Below, in pieces: positions 8,567 to 16,956 of a stretch of DNA of 64,000 nt (the first letter of the stretch is position 1; the number at the start of each line of letters is the position of its first letter). Source of the stretch: Amycolatopsis vastitatis (GTDB lineage: Bacteria > Actinomycetota > Actinomycetes > Mycobacteriales > Pseudonocardiaceae); NCBI RefSeq assembly GCF_002234595.1, contig NZ_NMUL01000043.1:62001-126000 (forward strand), written 5' to 3'. Below the pieces are notes generated by a model, which worked only from the letters and a program-made list of their open reading frames with translations, was not told the origin of the DNA and made no database searches. Made by a program: the position numbers and the translations under genes.

Positions 8567-9412
8567 TCAACCCCGGTACGCGGCCACCGCGAGCTGCGCG
8601 AACGACCGGACCAGCGGCCCGGTGTCCTTCCAGGCGACGATCACAGGGGTCGGCGCCATGTCGGTGAGCGGCACCACGACCAGTTCACCGGGTGGCCGGT
8701 GGCCGAGCGGCATCAGCCCGACCGTGCCGTTCCAGAGCACGGCCTGCAGGCATTCCTGGACGGCGCGGACCACCGGCCCTTCGCGGGGCTCGCCGCCGTG
8801 CCAGTAGGACTGCCAGAGCGGATCGGTGCCGTCCGGGAACCGGAACCAGCGCCGGCCGGCCAGGTCGGCCAGCTCCAGGTGGTCACGGCCGGCCAGCGGG
8901 TCGTCCGCGCGCAGCACCGCGCCCACCGGATCGGCGCGCAGCCGGTGCACCGTCAGGCCGGTCTCGTCGAACGGCCCGCGGGTCAGGGCGACGTCGACCA
9001 GGCCGGCGCGCAGGCCGCACGTCGGGTCGGTCAGGTCGGTGTCGCGGACGCGGACTTCGACGTCCGGGTGCCGCCGGCGGTAGGCGTCGGCGAGCCGCGT
9101 CGCGCCCGGGTCGGCGCTGTCGCCCAGGATGCCGACGGTCAGGGTGGCCACGCCCACCGCCGCGGCCACGCGCACGCGGGCCCGGTCGGCCTGGTCGAGC
9201 AGCGTCCGCGCCTCGTCCAGCAGCGCCGCCCCGGCCGGGGTCAGCGTGACGCCCGCGGCGGAGCGGAGCAGCAGCTCGGCACCGACGTCGGCCTCCAGCT
9301 GCTTGATCGCCCGGCTCAGCGGCGGCTGGCTCATGTGCAGCCGCGCGGCGGCCCGGCCGAAGTGGAGTTCTTCGGCGACCGCGACGAAATACCGAAGCGT
9401 GCGCAGCTCCAT
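8567..9412 (-). CDS. LysR-family transcriptional regulator
   Basis: This 281-residue LTTR has the N-terminal winged helix (ELRTLRYFVAVAEELHFGRAA, then MSQPPLSRAIKQLE), followed by the two-lobed effector domain. It is divergent from a metallo-beta-lactamase-fold hydrolase across 83 bp, the classic layout for an LTTR and its target. The intergenic region has a CGATA-N9-TATCG inverted repeat. The effector is unknown. Confidence 0.9.
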   Translation of the reverse strand: MELRTLRYFVAVAEELHFGRAAARLHMSQPPLSRAIKQLEADVGAELLLRSAAGVTLTPAGAALLDEARTLLDQADRARVRVAAAVGVATLTVGILGDSADPGATRLADAYRRRHPDVEVRVRDTDLTDPTCGLRAGLVDVALTRGPFDETGLTVHRLRADPVGAVLRADDPLAGRDHLELADLAGRRWFRFPDGTDPLWQSYWHGGEPREGPVVRAVQECLQAVLWNGTVGLMPLGHRPPGELVVVPLTDMAPTPVIVAWKDTGPLVRSFAQLAVAAYRG

Positions 9413-9421
9413 GACCGGCGA

Positions 9422-9440
9422 CGATATTCGCCCGGTATCG
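9422..9440. promoter_or_regulatory. Inverted repeat between LysR and hydrolase genes
   Basis: CGATA (9422-9426) and TATCG (9436-9440) form a perfect 5-bp inverted repeat with a 9-bp spacer, 10 bp upstream of the LysR start. This matches the size and symmetry of LTTR boxes (T-N11-A core). It is a candidate binding site for the adjacent regulator. Confidence 0.45.
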
Positions 9441-9495
9441 GCACCACGAAACCGGTCTTGGACGGCCACGGCCGGACGGCGGTGGAATCGGGGGC

Positions 9496-10383
9496 ATGAC
9501 CGAACTGACCGATCCCGCCGTGCGCGTCTCCGGCGCCCGGGAGATCGCCCGCGACCTGCTGGTGATCCCGAACGACCACGTCGACCTGGTACCCAACATC
9601 GGCGTCGTCGGCGGCGCCGAGGCCGTCCTGGTCGTCGACACGGGCATCGGCACCGCCAACGCGGCGCAGGTGCTCGCCTTCGCACGCGAAGTGGCGAAGG
9701 GCCGGCGTCTGTACCTGACCACGACGCACTTCCACCCCGAGCACGCGTTCGGCGCGCAGGTGTTCGCCGGTGAAGCCACCTACCTGGTCAACCGCGGCCA
9801 GGCCGATGACCTCGCTGCCAAGGGCCCGGGCTACCTGGAGATGTTCCGCGGCTTGGGCGAGACGATCGCCCGCCGCCTCGACGGCGTCCGCGTGCCCACT
9901 CCCGACGAGGTCTACGACGGCTCGCGAGAACTCGACCTCGGCGGCCGGACCGTCCGGCTGCGCCCCACCGGCCGCGGCCACACGAAGGGCGACCAGGTCG
10001 TCGAGGTGCCGGACGCCGGCGTGCTGTTCACCGGCGACCTGGCCGAGACCGGGCAGTTCGCCATCTTCCCGTGGTTCCCGCCGCACGACACGGACGTCTC
10101 GGGCGTCGGCTGGCTGGCGGTCCTCGACCGGCTGGCCGCCGCCGGGCACCGGGTGGTGGTCCCGGGGCACGGAGAGGTCGGTGGCGGGGCGGTGCTCACC
10201 GACGTCCGTGACTACCTGCGGGAACTGCGCGACGAGACCTGGCATCGCCGTGACTCGGCGATGGGCGTGGACGAGATCACCGCCGAAGTCCGTTCGCTGC
10301 TCCTCGAACGCCACCCGGAATGGGCCGGACGGGAGTGGATCGAGCCGGGCGTCGCGTGTCTGTGCACCGAACACGACGCCTGA
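9496..10383 (+). CDS. Metallo-beta-lactamase fold hydrolase
   Basis: A 295-residue MBL-fold protein. The first metal motif reads THFHPEH, with Glu in the place of the usual Asp of HxHxDH. Further metal ligands are in GRGHTKGDQ and FTGDLAE, and the last His in VVVPGHGEVGG. Residues 185-200 (FAIFPWFPPHDTDV) are typical of the subgroup related to class B beta-lactamases and quinoprotein-relay proteins. The substrate is unknown. It is divergent from a LysR regulator that probably controls it, and ends 6 bp from the convergent oxidoreductase. Confidence 0.85.
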   Translation: MTELTDPAVRVSGAREIARDLLVIPNDHVDLVPNIGVVGGAEAVLVVDTGIGTANAAQVLAFAREVAKGRRLYLTTTHFHPEHAFGAQVFAGEATYLVNRGQADDLAAKGPGYLEMFRGLGETIARRLDGVRVPTPDEVYDGSRELDLGGRTVRLRPTGRGHTKGDQVVEVPDAGVLFTGDLAETGQFAIFPWFPPHDTDVSGVGWLAVLDRLAAAGHRVVVPGHGEVGGGAVLTDVRDYLRELRDETWHRRDSAMGVDEITAEVRSLLLERHPEWAGREWIEPGVACLCTEHDA

Positions 10384-10389
10384 CCCGGA

Positions 10390-11922
10390 TCACCCGGCGC
10401 CGAAAACCGCCATCGCCGCGTTGTGGCCCGGGATGCCGCTGACACCACCTCCTCTCGCGGCTCCCGCGCCACACAGCAGGATGCGTTCGTGCGCCGTTTC
10501 GACGCCCCAGCGGCCGGCCTGGGCCGGGTCTTCCGCGTACGGCCACGACAGGTCCCGGTGGAAGATGTGCCCCGCCGGAAGGCCCAGCTCGGCTTCCAGG
10601 TCCAGCGGGGTCTTCGCCTCCACACAGGGCCTGCCGTCCGGCGCGGTCAGCAGGCAGTCCTCGATCGGCTCGGCCAGCACGCTGTTCAGTGAAGCCAGCG
10701 TCGCGCGCAACGCCGCTTCGCGTGCCTCTTCGTAGCGCCCCTCGAAGAGGCGTGCCGCCATGTGCAGGCCGAACAGGGTGAGGGTGTGCGTGCCGGCCGC
10801 GCGTTCGGCCGGGCCGAGGATCGACGGATCCGTCAACGAGTGGCAATAGATTTCGCAGGGCGGCAGCGTGGGGATCCTGCCCGCCGCCGCCTCGCGGTAC
10901 GCCGCCTCCAGCTGAGTGAAGGTTTCGTTGACGTGGAAGGTGCCACCGAACGCCTCGGCCGGGCTGACGTCCGGATCACGCAGCCTCGGCAGCCGCGTCA
11001 GCACCATGTTCACCTTCAGCTGCGCGCCTTCCGGGCTTTCCGCCGGCTCTTCGCCCAGCAGCCGCGCGAGCGTCGCCGGCGCGACGTTCGCCAGGACGTG
11101 CCCGCCCCGGACGACGAACTCGGCGTCGTCACGCCGATAACGCACCTCGCCGTCCGGGTCGACCGAGAGCACCTCCGCACCGGTCATCAGGCGCGCGCCC
11201 GCCGCGGAGGCCACCGCCGCGAGCGAACGGGTGACCGCGCCCATGCCGCCGACCGGGACGTCCCAGTCGCCGGTGCCGTTGCCGATCACGTGGTAGAGCA
11301 GGCACCGGTTCTGCCGCAGGTCCTCGCCGTCCGCCGGGGCGAACGTGCCGATCAGCGCGTCGGTGAGCACCACGCCGCGCACCGTGTCGTGGCCGAACCA
11401 CGACGTGAGCGCTTCGCCGATCGGCCGTTCGAACAGCAGGGACCACGCATCGGCGTCGCCGATCCGTTCGCGGAAGTCCACTTCGGACAGCAATGGTTCG
11501 GTGAGCGTTCCGAACGCGCGCCCGGCGACGCGCCCGGTCAGCTCGTAGAACCGTTGCCAGGCCGAGAAGTCCGATGTGGACCCGGTGACCGCCCGGAACG
11601 ACGCCGCCGTCCGGCCGGCGTCGCCCGTGTCGACAAGGAGACCGGAGCCGCCCGACGGGGTGTAGGACGACATCCGGCGCCGTCGCAGCTCCACGTCGAG
11701 GCCGAGGTCGGCCACGATCTTCTTCGGCAGCAGGCTGACCAGGTACGAGTAGCGCGAAAGCCGGACGTCCACGCCCTCGAACGCGCGGAACGAGACGGCG
11801 GCGCCACCGGTCTCACCCCGCCGTTCGAGCACGAGCACCGACCGGCCCGCCCGCGCCAGGTACGCGGCCGCCACCAGGCCGTTGTGCCCGCCGCCGACGA
11901 TCACCACGTCGTAGCTGTTCAT
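10390..11922 (-). CDS. Phytoene dehydrogenase-like FAD oxidoreductase
   Basis: A 510-residue flavoprotein of the CrtI/NAD(P)/FAD-dependent group. The N-terminus has the FAD motif VVIVGGGHNGLVAAAYLARAG and the following LVLERRGETGGAAVS. The C-terminus has the closing flavin motif (ILLCGAGAARGGGVSGIPGHNAAMA). No other carotenoid gene is nearby, so true phytoene desaturation is unlikely. Actinobacterial relatives of this type are usually solitary and uncharacterised. GGAGGGG lies about 8 nt before the ATG. Confidence 0.82.
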   Translation of the reverse strand: MNSYDVVIVGGGHNGLVAAAYLARAGRSVLVLERRGETGGAAVSFRAFEGVDVRLSRYSYLVSLLPKKIVADLGLDVELRRRRMSSYTPSGGSGLLVDTGDAGRTAASFRAVTGSTSDFSAWQRFYELTGRVAGRAFGTLTEPLLSEVDFRERIGDADAWSLLFERPIGEALTSWFGHDTVRGVVLTDALIGTFAPADGEDLRQNRCLLYHVIGNGTGDWDVPVGGMGAVTRSLAAVASAAGARLMTGAEVLSVDPDGEVRYRRDDAEFVVRGGHVLANVAPATLARLLGEEPAESPEGAQLKVNMVLTRLPRLRDPDVSPAEAFGGTFHVNETFTQLEAAYREAAAGRIPTLPPCEIYCHSLTDPSILGPAERAAGTHTLTLFGLHMAARLFEGRYEEAREAALRATLASLNSVLAEPIEDCLLTAPDGRPCVEAKTPLDLEAELGLPAGHIFHRDLSWPYAEDPAQAGRWGVETAHERILLCGAGAARGGGVSGIPGHNAAMAVFGAG

Positions 11923-12100
11923 CCGCCGCCCCTCCTAGTTCGGCCTGCCCGTTCATCGTGACCACGGCGCCGGGCGGAATTCAAGGAAACGTCACGAACG
12001 GACCGTTCGCGCTATTCGGTTGCGCCGCACCGGATCGGTCCGGCAAGCTGGGCTCGTCCGGCAGGGAGCCGGTGCGTGCGACGACAGGGAGGTGCCTGAC

Positions 12101-12154
12101 GTGATGACTGTCCGGGCCCTTTCGCGCCCGCACCCACTCGCCCCCCGACGCTGA
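12101..12154 (+). CDS. Candidate leader peptide upstream of the RIO kinase
   Basis: A short frame beginning GTG-ATG (12101/12104) encodes MTVRALSRPHPLAPRR and stops at TGA 12152-12154. It has a good ribosome site (AGGGAGG, 12086-12092). The peptide is basic and ends in Arg-Arg. It lies 44 nt before the RIO kinase start, so ribosomes on it could influence kinase expression. It could equally be chance; only comparison with relatives would tell. Confidence 0.35.
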   Translation: MMTVRALSRPHPLAPRR

Positions 12155-12198
12155 CCACGCGCCCGGTGGGGCATCCCTGACCAAGGAGAAACCCACCA

Positions 12199-13164
12199 GT
12201 GCGCCAGCACGAATTCGAAGACTTCGACCTGTTCGACGGACAACCGTCCCGACGCCGCGAAGCGCGTTCGCGGCGCCGCGGACGGCTCGACGAACCCGAG
12301 CCCACCCGCAGCGGCCGGCTGACCGAAGGCGAACGCGTCCGCCTCGCGAAGCTGCGCGACGACGCCTACACCGAGCGCCTGCTGCCCGACGACGCCGACC
12401 GCTGGTCCACCTGGGACGACGCCGAGCACGGCCCGCTCCCCCGGCCGGACTGGGTCGTCACCGAGCTCGCCGCGGTCGACACCGACCTCGGCGTCCTCAA
12501 GACCGGCAAGGAGGCCGACGTCCACCTGCTGCGGCGGGGCCTGCCCGGCACTCCCGGCACGCTGCTCGCGGCGAAGCGCTACCGCAGCGACGAACACAAG
12601 CTGTTCCACCGCGACGCGGGCTACCTCGAAGGGCGGCGGATGCGCCGGTCCCGCGAGATGCGCGCGATCGAGCAACGCACGGCGTTCGGCCGGAACCTGA
12701 TCGCCGAGCAGTGGGCCGTCGCGGAGTTCGCCGCGCTCAGTCGCTTGTGGACGCTCGGTGCGCCCGTCCCGTACCCGGTGCAGCGCGAGGGGACGGAACT
12801 GCTGCTCGAGTTCCTCGGCGAGGAGGACGGCACCGCCGCGCCCCGGCTGGCCCAGGTCCGCCCGGACCCGGACGAGCTGAAGAACCTGTGGTTCCAGGCC
12901 ACCGCGGCGCTCGAGCTGCTCGCCTCCGAAGGGCTCGCGCACGGCGACCTCTCGGCGTACAACCTGCTGGTGCACCGGGGCAGGCTGATGGTGATCGACC
13001 TGCCCCAGGTCGTCGACGTCGTGGCCAACCCCGGCGGCGTCGAGTTCCTGGCGCGGGACGTGCGCAACCTGGCCGGCTGGTTCCACGGACGCGGTCTCGG
13101 CGAGCACCTCACGAGAACCGAAGAACTGCTGGCCGAGCTCGTTTCCGTGGCCGGAATCGGGTGA
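12199..13164 (+). CDS. RIO1-family serine protein kinase
   Basis: A 321-residue atypical kinase. The nucleotide-binding region is LKTGKEADVHLL with the Lys in LAAKRYR. The catalytic loop is HGDLSAYNLLV (Asp and Asn present). The metal-binding loop is VIDLPQVVD, the RIO-family form of DFG. Residues 1-50 are a charged Arg-rich extension. RIO1 proteins act in ribosome maturation in archaea and eukaryotes; in bacteria their role is not settled. AAGGAG precedes the GTG start by about 10 nt. A short candidate leader peptide lies just upstream. Confidence 0.88.
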   Translation: MRQHEFEDFDLFDGQPSRRREARSRRRGRLDEPEPTRSGRLTEGERVRLAKLRDDAYTERLLPDDADRWSTWDDAEHGPLPRPDWVVTELAAVDTDLGVLKTGKEADVHLLRRGLPGTPGTLLAAKRYRSDEHKLFHRDAGYLEGRRMRRSREMRAIEQRTAFGRNLIAEQWAVAEFAALSRLWTLGAPVPYPVQREGTELLLEFLGEEDGTAAPRLAQVRPDPDELKNLWFQATAALELLASEGLAHGDLSAYNLLVHRGRLMVIDLPQVVDVVANPGGVEFLARDVRNLAGWFHGRGLGEHLTRTEELLAELVSVAGIG

Positions 13165-13487
13165 TTTCGTGGCGGCGTCGCGGCTGTGGCGCGGAACACG
13201 CCTGCGACGCCGCCCACAACCGGTGACCTCGATGAGTAGTACTGGCTCCGGTTCGGGTACAGTAAGCACAGACCGCAACCGGCGGCGTGGATGAGTTGGT
13301 GTCCGTCGCCTCCAGAGCCACCGAATGGCTCGCGGTGATCCGTAACCCAAGCGGTGCGCAGTGTCGGCAAGCGATGACACGGTGTGCCGGGTCCGTCCCT
13401 GTGAACGCCCATCGCACACCATCTTGCCCTGCCTGCGCGCGGGCTGCCCGGGCCTCCCTTGCGACGAACCACGTCCGAGAGGCATTT
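13165..13487 (+). other. Long 5' leader of the DEAD-box helicase gene
   Basis: This 323-bp stretch between the kinase and the helicase has no convincing gene. A TACAGT element (13258-13263) could be the helicase -10, giving a leader of roughly 220 nt. The leader contains GGTGTGC/GCACACC inverted segments. Long structured leaders are known for cold-induced RNA helicases. An in-frame GTG at 13287 would extend the protein by 67 residues, but the added sequence is Ala/Arg/Cys-rich and does not look like helicase. Confidence 0.4.
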
Positions 13488-15056
13488 GTGACCGTCACGT
13501 TCAACTCCGGCTCTTCCTCGACGTCCGCGCACGCGGGCCGTCCCGACCGCAAGCCGCGCACCCGCCCGGCCGGTGGGGACATGCTGCGCGACGACGCGGT
13601 CGAGCTCGTGGCCACCAAGACCTTCGCCGAGCTGGGCCTGCCGGAGCCGCTGCTCCGCGCGCTCAGCGAGGCGGGCATCAACAGCCCCTTCCCCATCCAG
13701 TCCGCGACCATCCCGGACGCGCTGGCCGGCCGCGACATCCTGGGCCGCGCCCAGACCGGCTCGGGCAAGACCCTCGCCTTCGGCCTGGCCATGCTGGCCC
13801 GGCTCGACGGCGGCAAGGCCCGCCCGAAGCGCCCCCGCGCGCTGATCCTGGTCCCGACCCGCGAGCTGGCCATGCAGGTCGCCGACTCGCTGACCCCGCT
13901 GGCCAGGGCGCTCGGCCTGTGGTGCCGCACCGCCGTCGGCGGCATGGCCTTCGCCCGCCAGGCGGACGCGCTGTCCCGCGGCGTCGACCTGCTGATCGCC
14001 ACGCCGGGCCGGCTGTCGGACCACGTCCGCCAGGGCACCGCGTCGCTGGGCGACTGCAACTTCATCGCCCTCGACGAGGCCGACCAGATGGCGGACATGG
14101 GCTTCATGCCGCAGGTCCGCGAAATCATGGACCTCACCCCGCCGGGGGGCCAGCGGCTGCTGTTCTCCGCGACCCTCGACGGTGACGTCAACCGCCTGGT
14201 CAGGCAGTACCTGACCGACCCGGTCACGCACTCGGTCGCGCCGTCGACCGCCAGCGTGACGACCATGGACCACCACGTGCTCCAGGTCTCGCACCAGGAC
14301 AAGCAGGACGTCATCACCCAGATCGGCGCCCGCGACGGCCGCACGATCATGTTCGTGCGCACCAAGCACCACGTCGACCGCCTCGCCGAGCGGCTGCGCG
14401 AGCAGGGCGTCAACGCGGCGGCGCTGCACGGCGGCAAGACGCAGGGGCAGCGCAACCGTGTCCTCGCCGACTTCAAGGAAGGCCACACCCCGGTGCTGGT
14501 CGCCACGGACGTCGCCGCGCGCGGCATCCACGTCGACGACATCTCGCTGGTGCTGCACGTCGACCCGGCGGCCGACCACAAGGACTACCTGCACCGCGCG
14601 GGCCGCACGGCGCGCGCCGGGGCGTCGGGGGTCGTCGTCACCGTGGCGACGCACGACCAGCGCCGGATGGTCCGCCGGCTGACTGACCGCGCCGGCGTGC
14701 GCGCCGAGTCGACCACGGTCCGCCCGGGCGACGCCGAGCTGACCCGCATCACCGGCGCCAAGGAGCCCAGCGGCGAGCCGGTCATCGAGCGTCGGCGCGA
14801 GAGCCCGCGTCGTGGCGGCGGTGGCGGTTTCCGCGGCGAGCGCGGCGGCGGCTACAGCCGTGGTGGCGAGCGCAGCCACAGCGGCGGCGACCGTGACCGT
14901 GGTGGCGAGCGCGGCGGCGACCGTGGTGGTTACCGCGGCGGCGATCGCGAGGGCCGTCCCGGTGGCTTCGGCGGCCGCGGCCGCCAGCCCCGCTCGGGCA
15001 ACGGCGGTGGCTACGGCCGCCCGAGCCGTGGCCCGCGTCGCGGCTACGACAGCTGA
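13488..15056 (+). CDS. DEAD-box ATP-dependent RNA helicase
   Basis: The 522-residue protein has all helicase motifs in order: Q motif (FAELGLPEPLLRAL...FPIQ), AQTGSGKT, PTRELA, TPGR, DEAD, SAT, VATDVAARGIHVDD and HRAGRTARAG. A C-terminal tail of about 85 residues is dominated by Gly, Arg and Ser (RGG-like, for example GGYRGGDREG), which would bind RNA non-specifically. It resembles the RhlE/CsdA group, which helps with ribosome assembly and mRNA turnover, especially in the cold. GTG start with GAGAGG upstream. It is followed by a strong terminator. Confidence 0.93.
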   Translation: MTVTFNSGSSSTSAHAGRPDRKPRTRPAGGDMLRDDAVELVATKTFAELGLPEPLLRALSEAGINSPFPIQSATIPDALAGRDILGRAQTGSGKTLAFGLAMLARLDGGKARPKRPRALILVPTRELAMQVADSLTPLARALGLWCRTAVGGMAFARQADALSRGVDLLIATPGRLSDHVRQGTASLGDCNFIALDEADQMADMGFMPQVREIMDLTPPGGQRLLFSATLDGDVNRLVRQYLTDPVTHSVAPSTASVTTMDHHVLQVSHQDKQDVITQIGARDGRTIMFVRTKHHVDRLAERLREQGVNAAALHGGKTQGQRNRVLADFKEGHTPVLVATDVAARGIHVDDISLVLHVDPAADHKDYLHRAGRTARAGASGVVVTVATHDQRRMVRRLTDRAGVRAESTTVRPGDAELTRITGAKEPSGEPVIERRRESPRRGGGGGFRGERGGGYSRGGERSHSGGDRDRGGERGGDRGGYRGGDREGRPGGFGGRGRQPRSGNGGGYGRPSRGPRRGYDS

Positions 15057-15067
15057 TCATCCTCTTC

Positions 15068-15099
15068 GGAAGCCCCGGACCGCCTGGTCCGGGGCTTCC
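15068..15099 (+). terminator. Hairpin terminator after the helicase
   Basis: A perfect 14-bp stem (GGAAGCCCCGGACC with its complement) and a 4-nt loop GCCT, beginning 11 bp after the stop codon. There is no U-tract, as is common in actinobacteria. Confidence 0.8.
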
Positions 15100-15155
15100 G
15101 GCGTTTCCGGGCCCGCTTCGCGGCCGCGCGCGGTCCGGATGGGAGACTGCGGGAC

Positions 15156-16331
15156 GTGACTACGCCGCCGACGCCCCTGCCCGACCAGGTTTTCGACTGG
15201 CTCGACATCGAGGCGGAAAAGCGCGCGAACGCGGGACTCGTGCGGCAGCTGCGGCCGCGTCCCGCGCGGGCCGACGAGCTGGATCTGGCGGGCAACGACT
15301 ACCTCGGCCTGGCCCGCGACAAGCGCGTCGCCGGGGCCTCCGCGGCCGCCGCGCTGCGCTGGGGCGCGGGCGCGACCGGGTCACGGCTGGTCACCGGGTC
15401 CACGGAGCTGCACACCGAGCTCGAGCTGGAGCTCGCCCGGTTCTGCGGCGCGCAGGCGGCGCTCGTGTTCTCGTCCGGCTTCACCGCGAACCTCGGCGCG
15501 GTGACCGCGCTGTCCGGGTCCGAATCCGCGATCGTCACCGACAAGTACATCCACGCGTCGCTGATCGAGGGGTGCCGGCTGTCGCGGGCCGACGTCGCCG
15601 CGGTCGCGCATTCGACGCCGTCGGCGATCCAGCACGCGCTGGCGACCCGGCGCAAGCCGCGGGCGCTGGTGGTGACCGACTCGGTGTTCTCGGTCGACGG
15701 CGACCTCGCGCCGCTCGGCGAGCTGGCCGGGATCTGCCGTTCGCACGGTGCGGCGCTGCTGGTCGACGACGCGCACGGCTTCGGCGTCCTCGGTGAGGGT
15801 GGCCGCGGGGCCGTCCACGCGGCCGGGCTCTCGGGCGCACCCGACGTCGTCACGACGTTGACGCTGTCGAAGTCCCTCGGCGCCCAGGGTGGGGCGGTGG
15901 TGGGGCCGCGTCGCGTGATCAAGCACCTGATCGACACGGCGCGCAGCTTCATCTTCGACACCGCTTTGGCACCCGCGAGCGCCGCCGCCGCCTTGGCCGC
16001 GTTGCACGCGCTGAAGGAGGAGCCGGGACTGGCGGAGAAGGTGGTCGAGAACGCGGGCAACCTGGCGATGTCGCTGAAAGCGGCCGGGCTGAAGGCGAGC
16101 CTGCCGGACGCCGCCGTCATCTCGGTCCAGGCGCCGTCCGCGGAGACGGCGGTCGCATGGGCGGCGGCGTGTGCCGAGCAGGGCATCCGCGTCGGGTGCT
16201 TCCGGCCGCCGTCGGTGCCGGACGGCATCTCCCGGCTGCGGCTGACGGCGCGTGCCGACCTCACGGAGTCCGATGTGGACCGTGCGGTGAAGGTGATCAC
16301 CGCGACGGCGCCCCGGGGTGCGCTCGCCTGA
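15156..16331 (+). CDS. bioF: 8-amino-7-oxononanoate synthase
   Basis: This 391-residue PLP enzyme (EC 2.3.1.47) condenses pimeloyl-ACP/CoA with alanine in biotin synthesis. The Schiff-base lysine is in LSKSLGAQGG (K239). The cofactor Asp and His are in VDDAHGFG (D205, H207), and GSRLVTGSTELHTELE is the alpha-oxoamine synthase signature. Related enzymes (glycine C-acetyltransferase, serine palmitoyltransferase) share the fold, but length and motifs fit BioF best. No bioA, bioB or bioD is nearby, so it stands alone and could serve another acyl-amino acid condensation. Confidence 0.85.
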   Translation: MTTPPTPLPDQVFDWLDIEAEKRANAGLVRQLRPRPARADELDLAGNDYLGLARDKRVAGASAAAALRWGAGATGSRLVTGSTELHTELELELARFCGAQAALVFSSGFTANLGAVTALSGSESAIVTDKYIHASLIEGCRLSRADVAAVAHSTPSAIQHALATRRKPRALVVTDSVFSVDGDLAPLGELAGICRSHGAALLVDDAHGFGVLGEGGRGAVHAAGLSGAPDVVTTLTLSKSLGAQGGAVVGPRRVIKHLIDTARSFIFDTALAPASAAAALAALHALKEEPGLAEKVVENAGNLAMSLKAAGLKASLPDAAVISVQAPSAETAVAWAAACAEQGIRVGCFRPPSVPDGISRLRLTARADLTESDVDRAVKVITATAPRGALA

Positions 16332-16352
16332 GCCGTACCCGGAGGGCCGGTT

Positions 16353-16505
16353 CGCGTGATTGAAGGGCCGACACACGTGATTGGGAAGCCGACACACGTG
16401 TTCCGAGGGTCGACACGACGCCGCCTGGAGCTACCGACGTGTCGTCGCTCCAATCACGCGAGTTGACCCCTCAATCACGCGAGTTGACCAGCTGATCACG
16501 TGAGT
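16353..16505. repeat. Inverted array of 21-bp repeats (3 + 3 units)
   Basis: On the plus strand three units start at 16353, 16374 and 16395, of the form CRCGTGATTGRRGGGYCGACA; the third has GTGTTCCG instead. On the minus strand three related units run from 16505 back to about 16440 (for example CGCGTGATTGAGGGGTCAACT). The period within each half is exactly 21 bp. The halves face each other across about 30 bp. The array lies between convergent genes and its right end enters the last codons of the GNAT gene. It could be a terminator, a protein-binding array or a miniature mobile repeat. Confidence 0.7.
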
Positions 16506-16939
16506 TGCCGTGGAAGGCGGCGCATTCTGATGTGGGGGATTCCGTCTTCGTCGATATACTCCGTGCCTTCCGCGACGAAACCGTAGCGGGCGTAGAAGCC
16601 CTGGACGTATGTCTGGGCTTCCAGGACGTACTCGCCGGGGATCGTCAGCGCCGCTTCCATCAGCCGGGCCGCCAGGCCCCGGCCGCGCGCCTGCGCGGCC
16701 GTCACCACCCGGCCGATGCGGCGGACGCCGTCCGGGTCGAGCAGGACGCGCAGGTACGCCGTGACGCCGGTGCCCTCCTCGAACCACAGGTGCCGGGTGT
16801 CCGGCCGCAGGTCGTGGCCGTCGACGTCGAGGTACGCGGCCTTCTGCTCCACGACGAAGACTTCGGCGCGCAGGCGGAGGATGTCGTGCAGCTGGGCGGC
16901 GGTCAGCTCGGGACCGGTCGCGTCGTGCAGAGTCGGCAT
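16496..16939 (-). CDS. ElaA-type GNAT acetyltransferase
   Basis: A 147-residue GNAT protein. The N-terminus has the ElaA-group signature (LRLRAEVFVVEQKAAYLDVDG). The acetyl-CoA loop is VVTAAQARGRGLAARLM, and the C-terminus has QGFYARYGFVAEGTEYIDEDGI. Its acceptor is unknown. I start at ATG 16939, which matches the usual MPxLHxxxxxEL opening; an in-frame GTG 15 nt upstream is possible. The last codons lie within a 21-bp repeat array. It is transcribed toward bioF, convergently. Confidence 0.87.
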   Translation of the reverse strand: MPTLHDATGPELTAAQLHDILRLRAEVFVVEQKAAYLDVDGHDLRPDTRHLWFEEGTGVTAYLRVLLDPDGVRRIGRVVTAAQARGRGLAARLMEAALTIPGEYVLEAQTYVQGFYARYGFVAEGTEYIDEDGIPHIRMRRLPRQLT

Positions 16940-16956
16940 ACCCCTGCCTAGCACGC

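Noticed and set aside
10390..11922. Carotenoid biosynthesis locus
   Set aside because: Only a CrtI-like oxidoreductase is present, with no phytoene synthase, GGPP synthase or cyclase.
13287..13487. N-terminal extension of the helicase from GTG 13287
   Set aside because: The added 67 residues lack helicase similarity, and GTG 13488 has a ribosome site and a typical start.
16353..16505. Possible CRISPR array
   Set aside because: The units are contiguous with 21-bp period and no spacers, and the two halves face each other. There are no cas genes.
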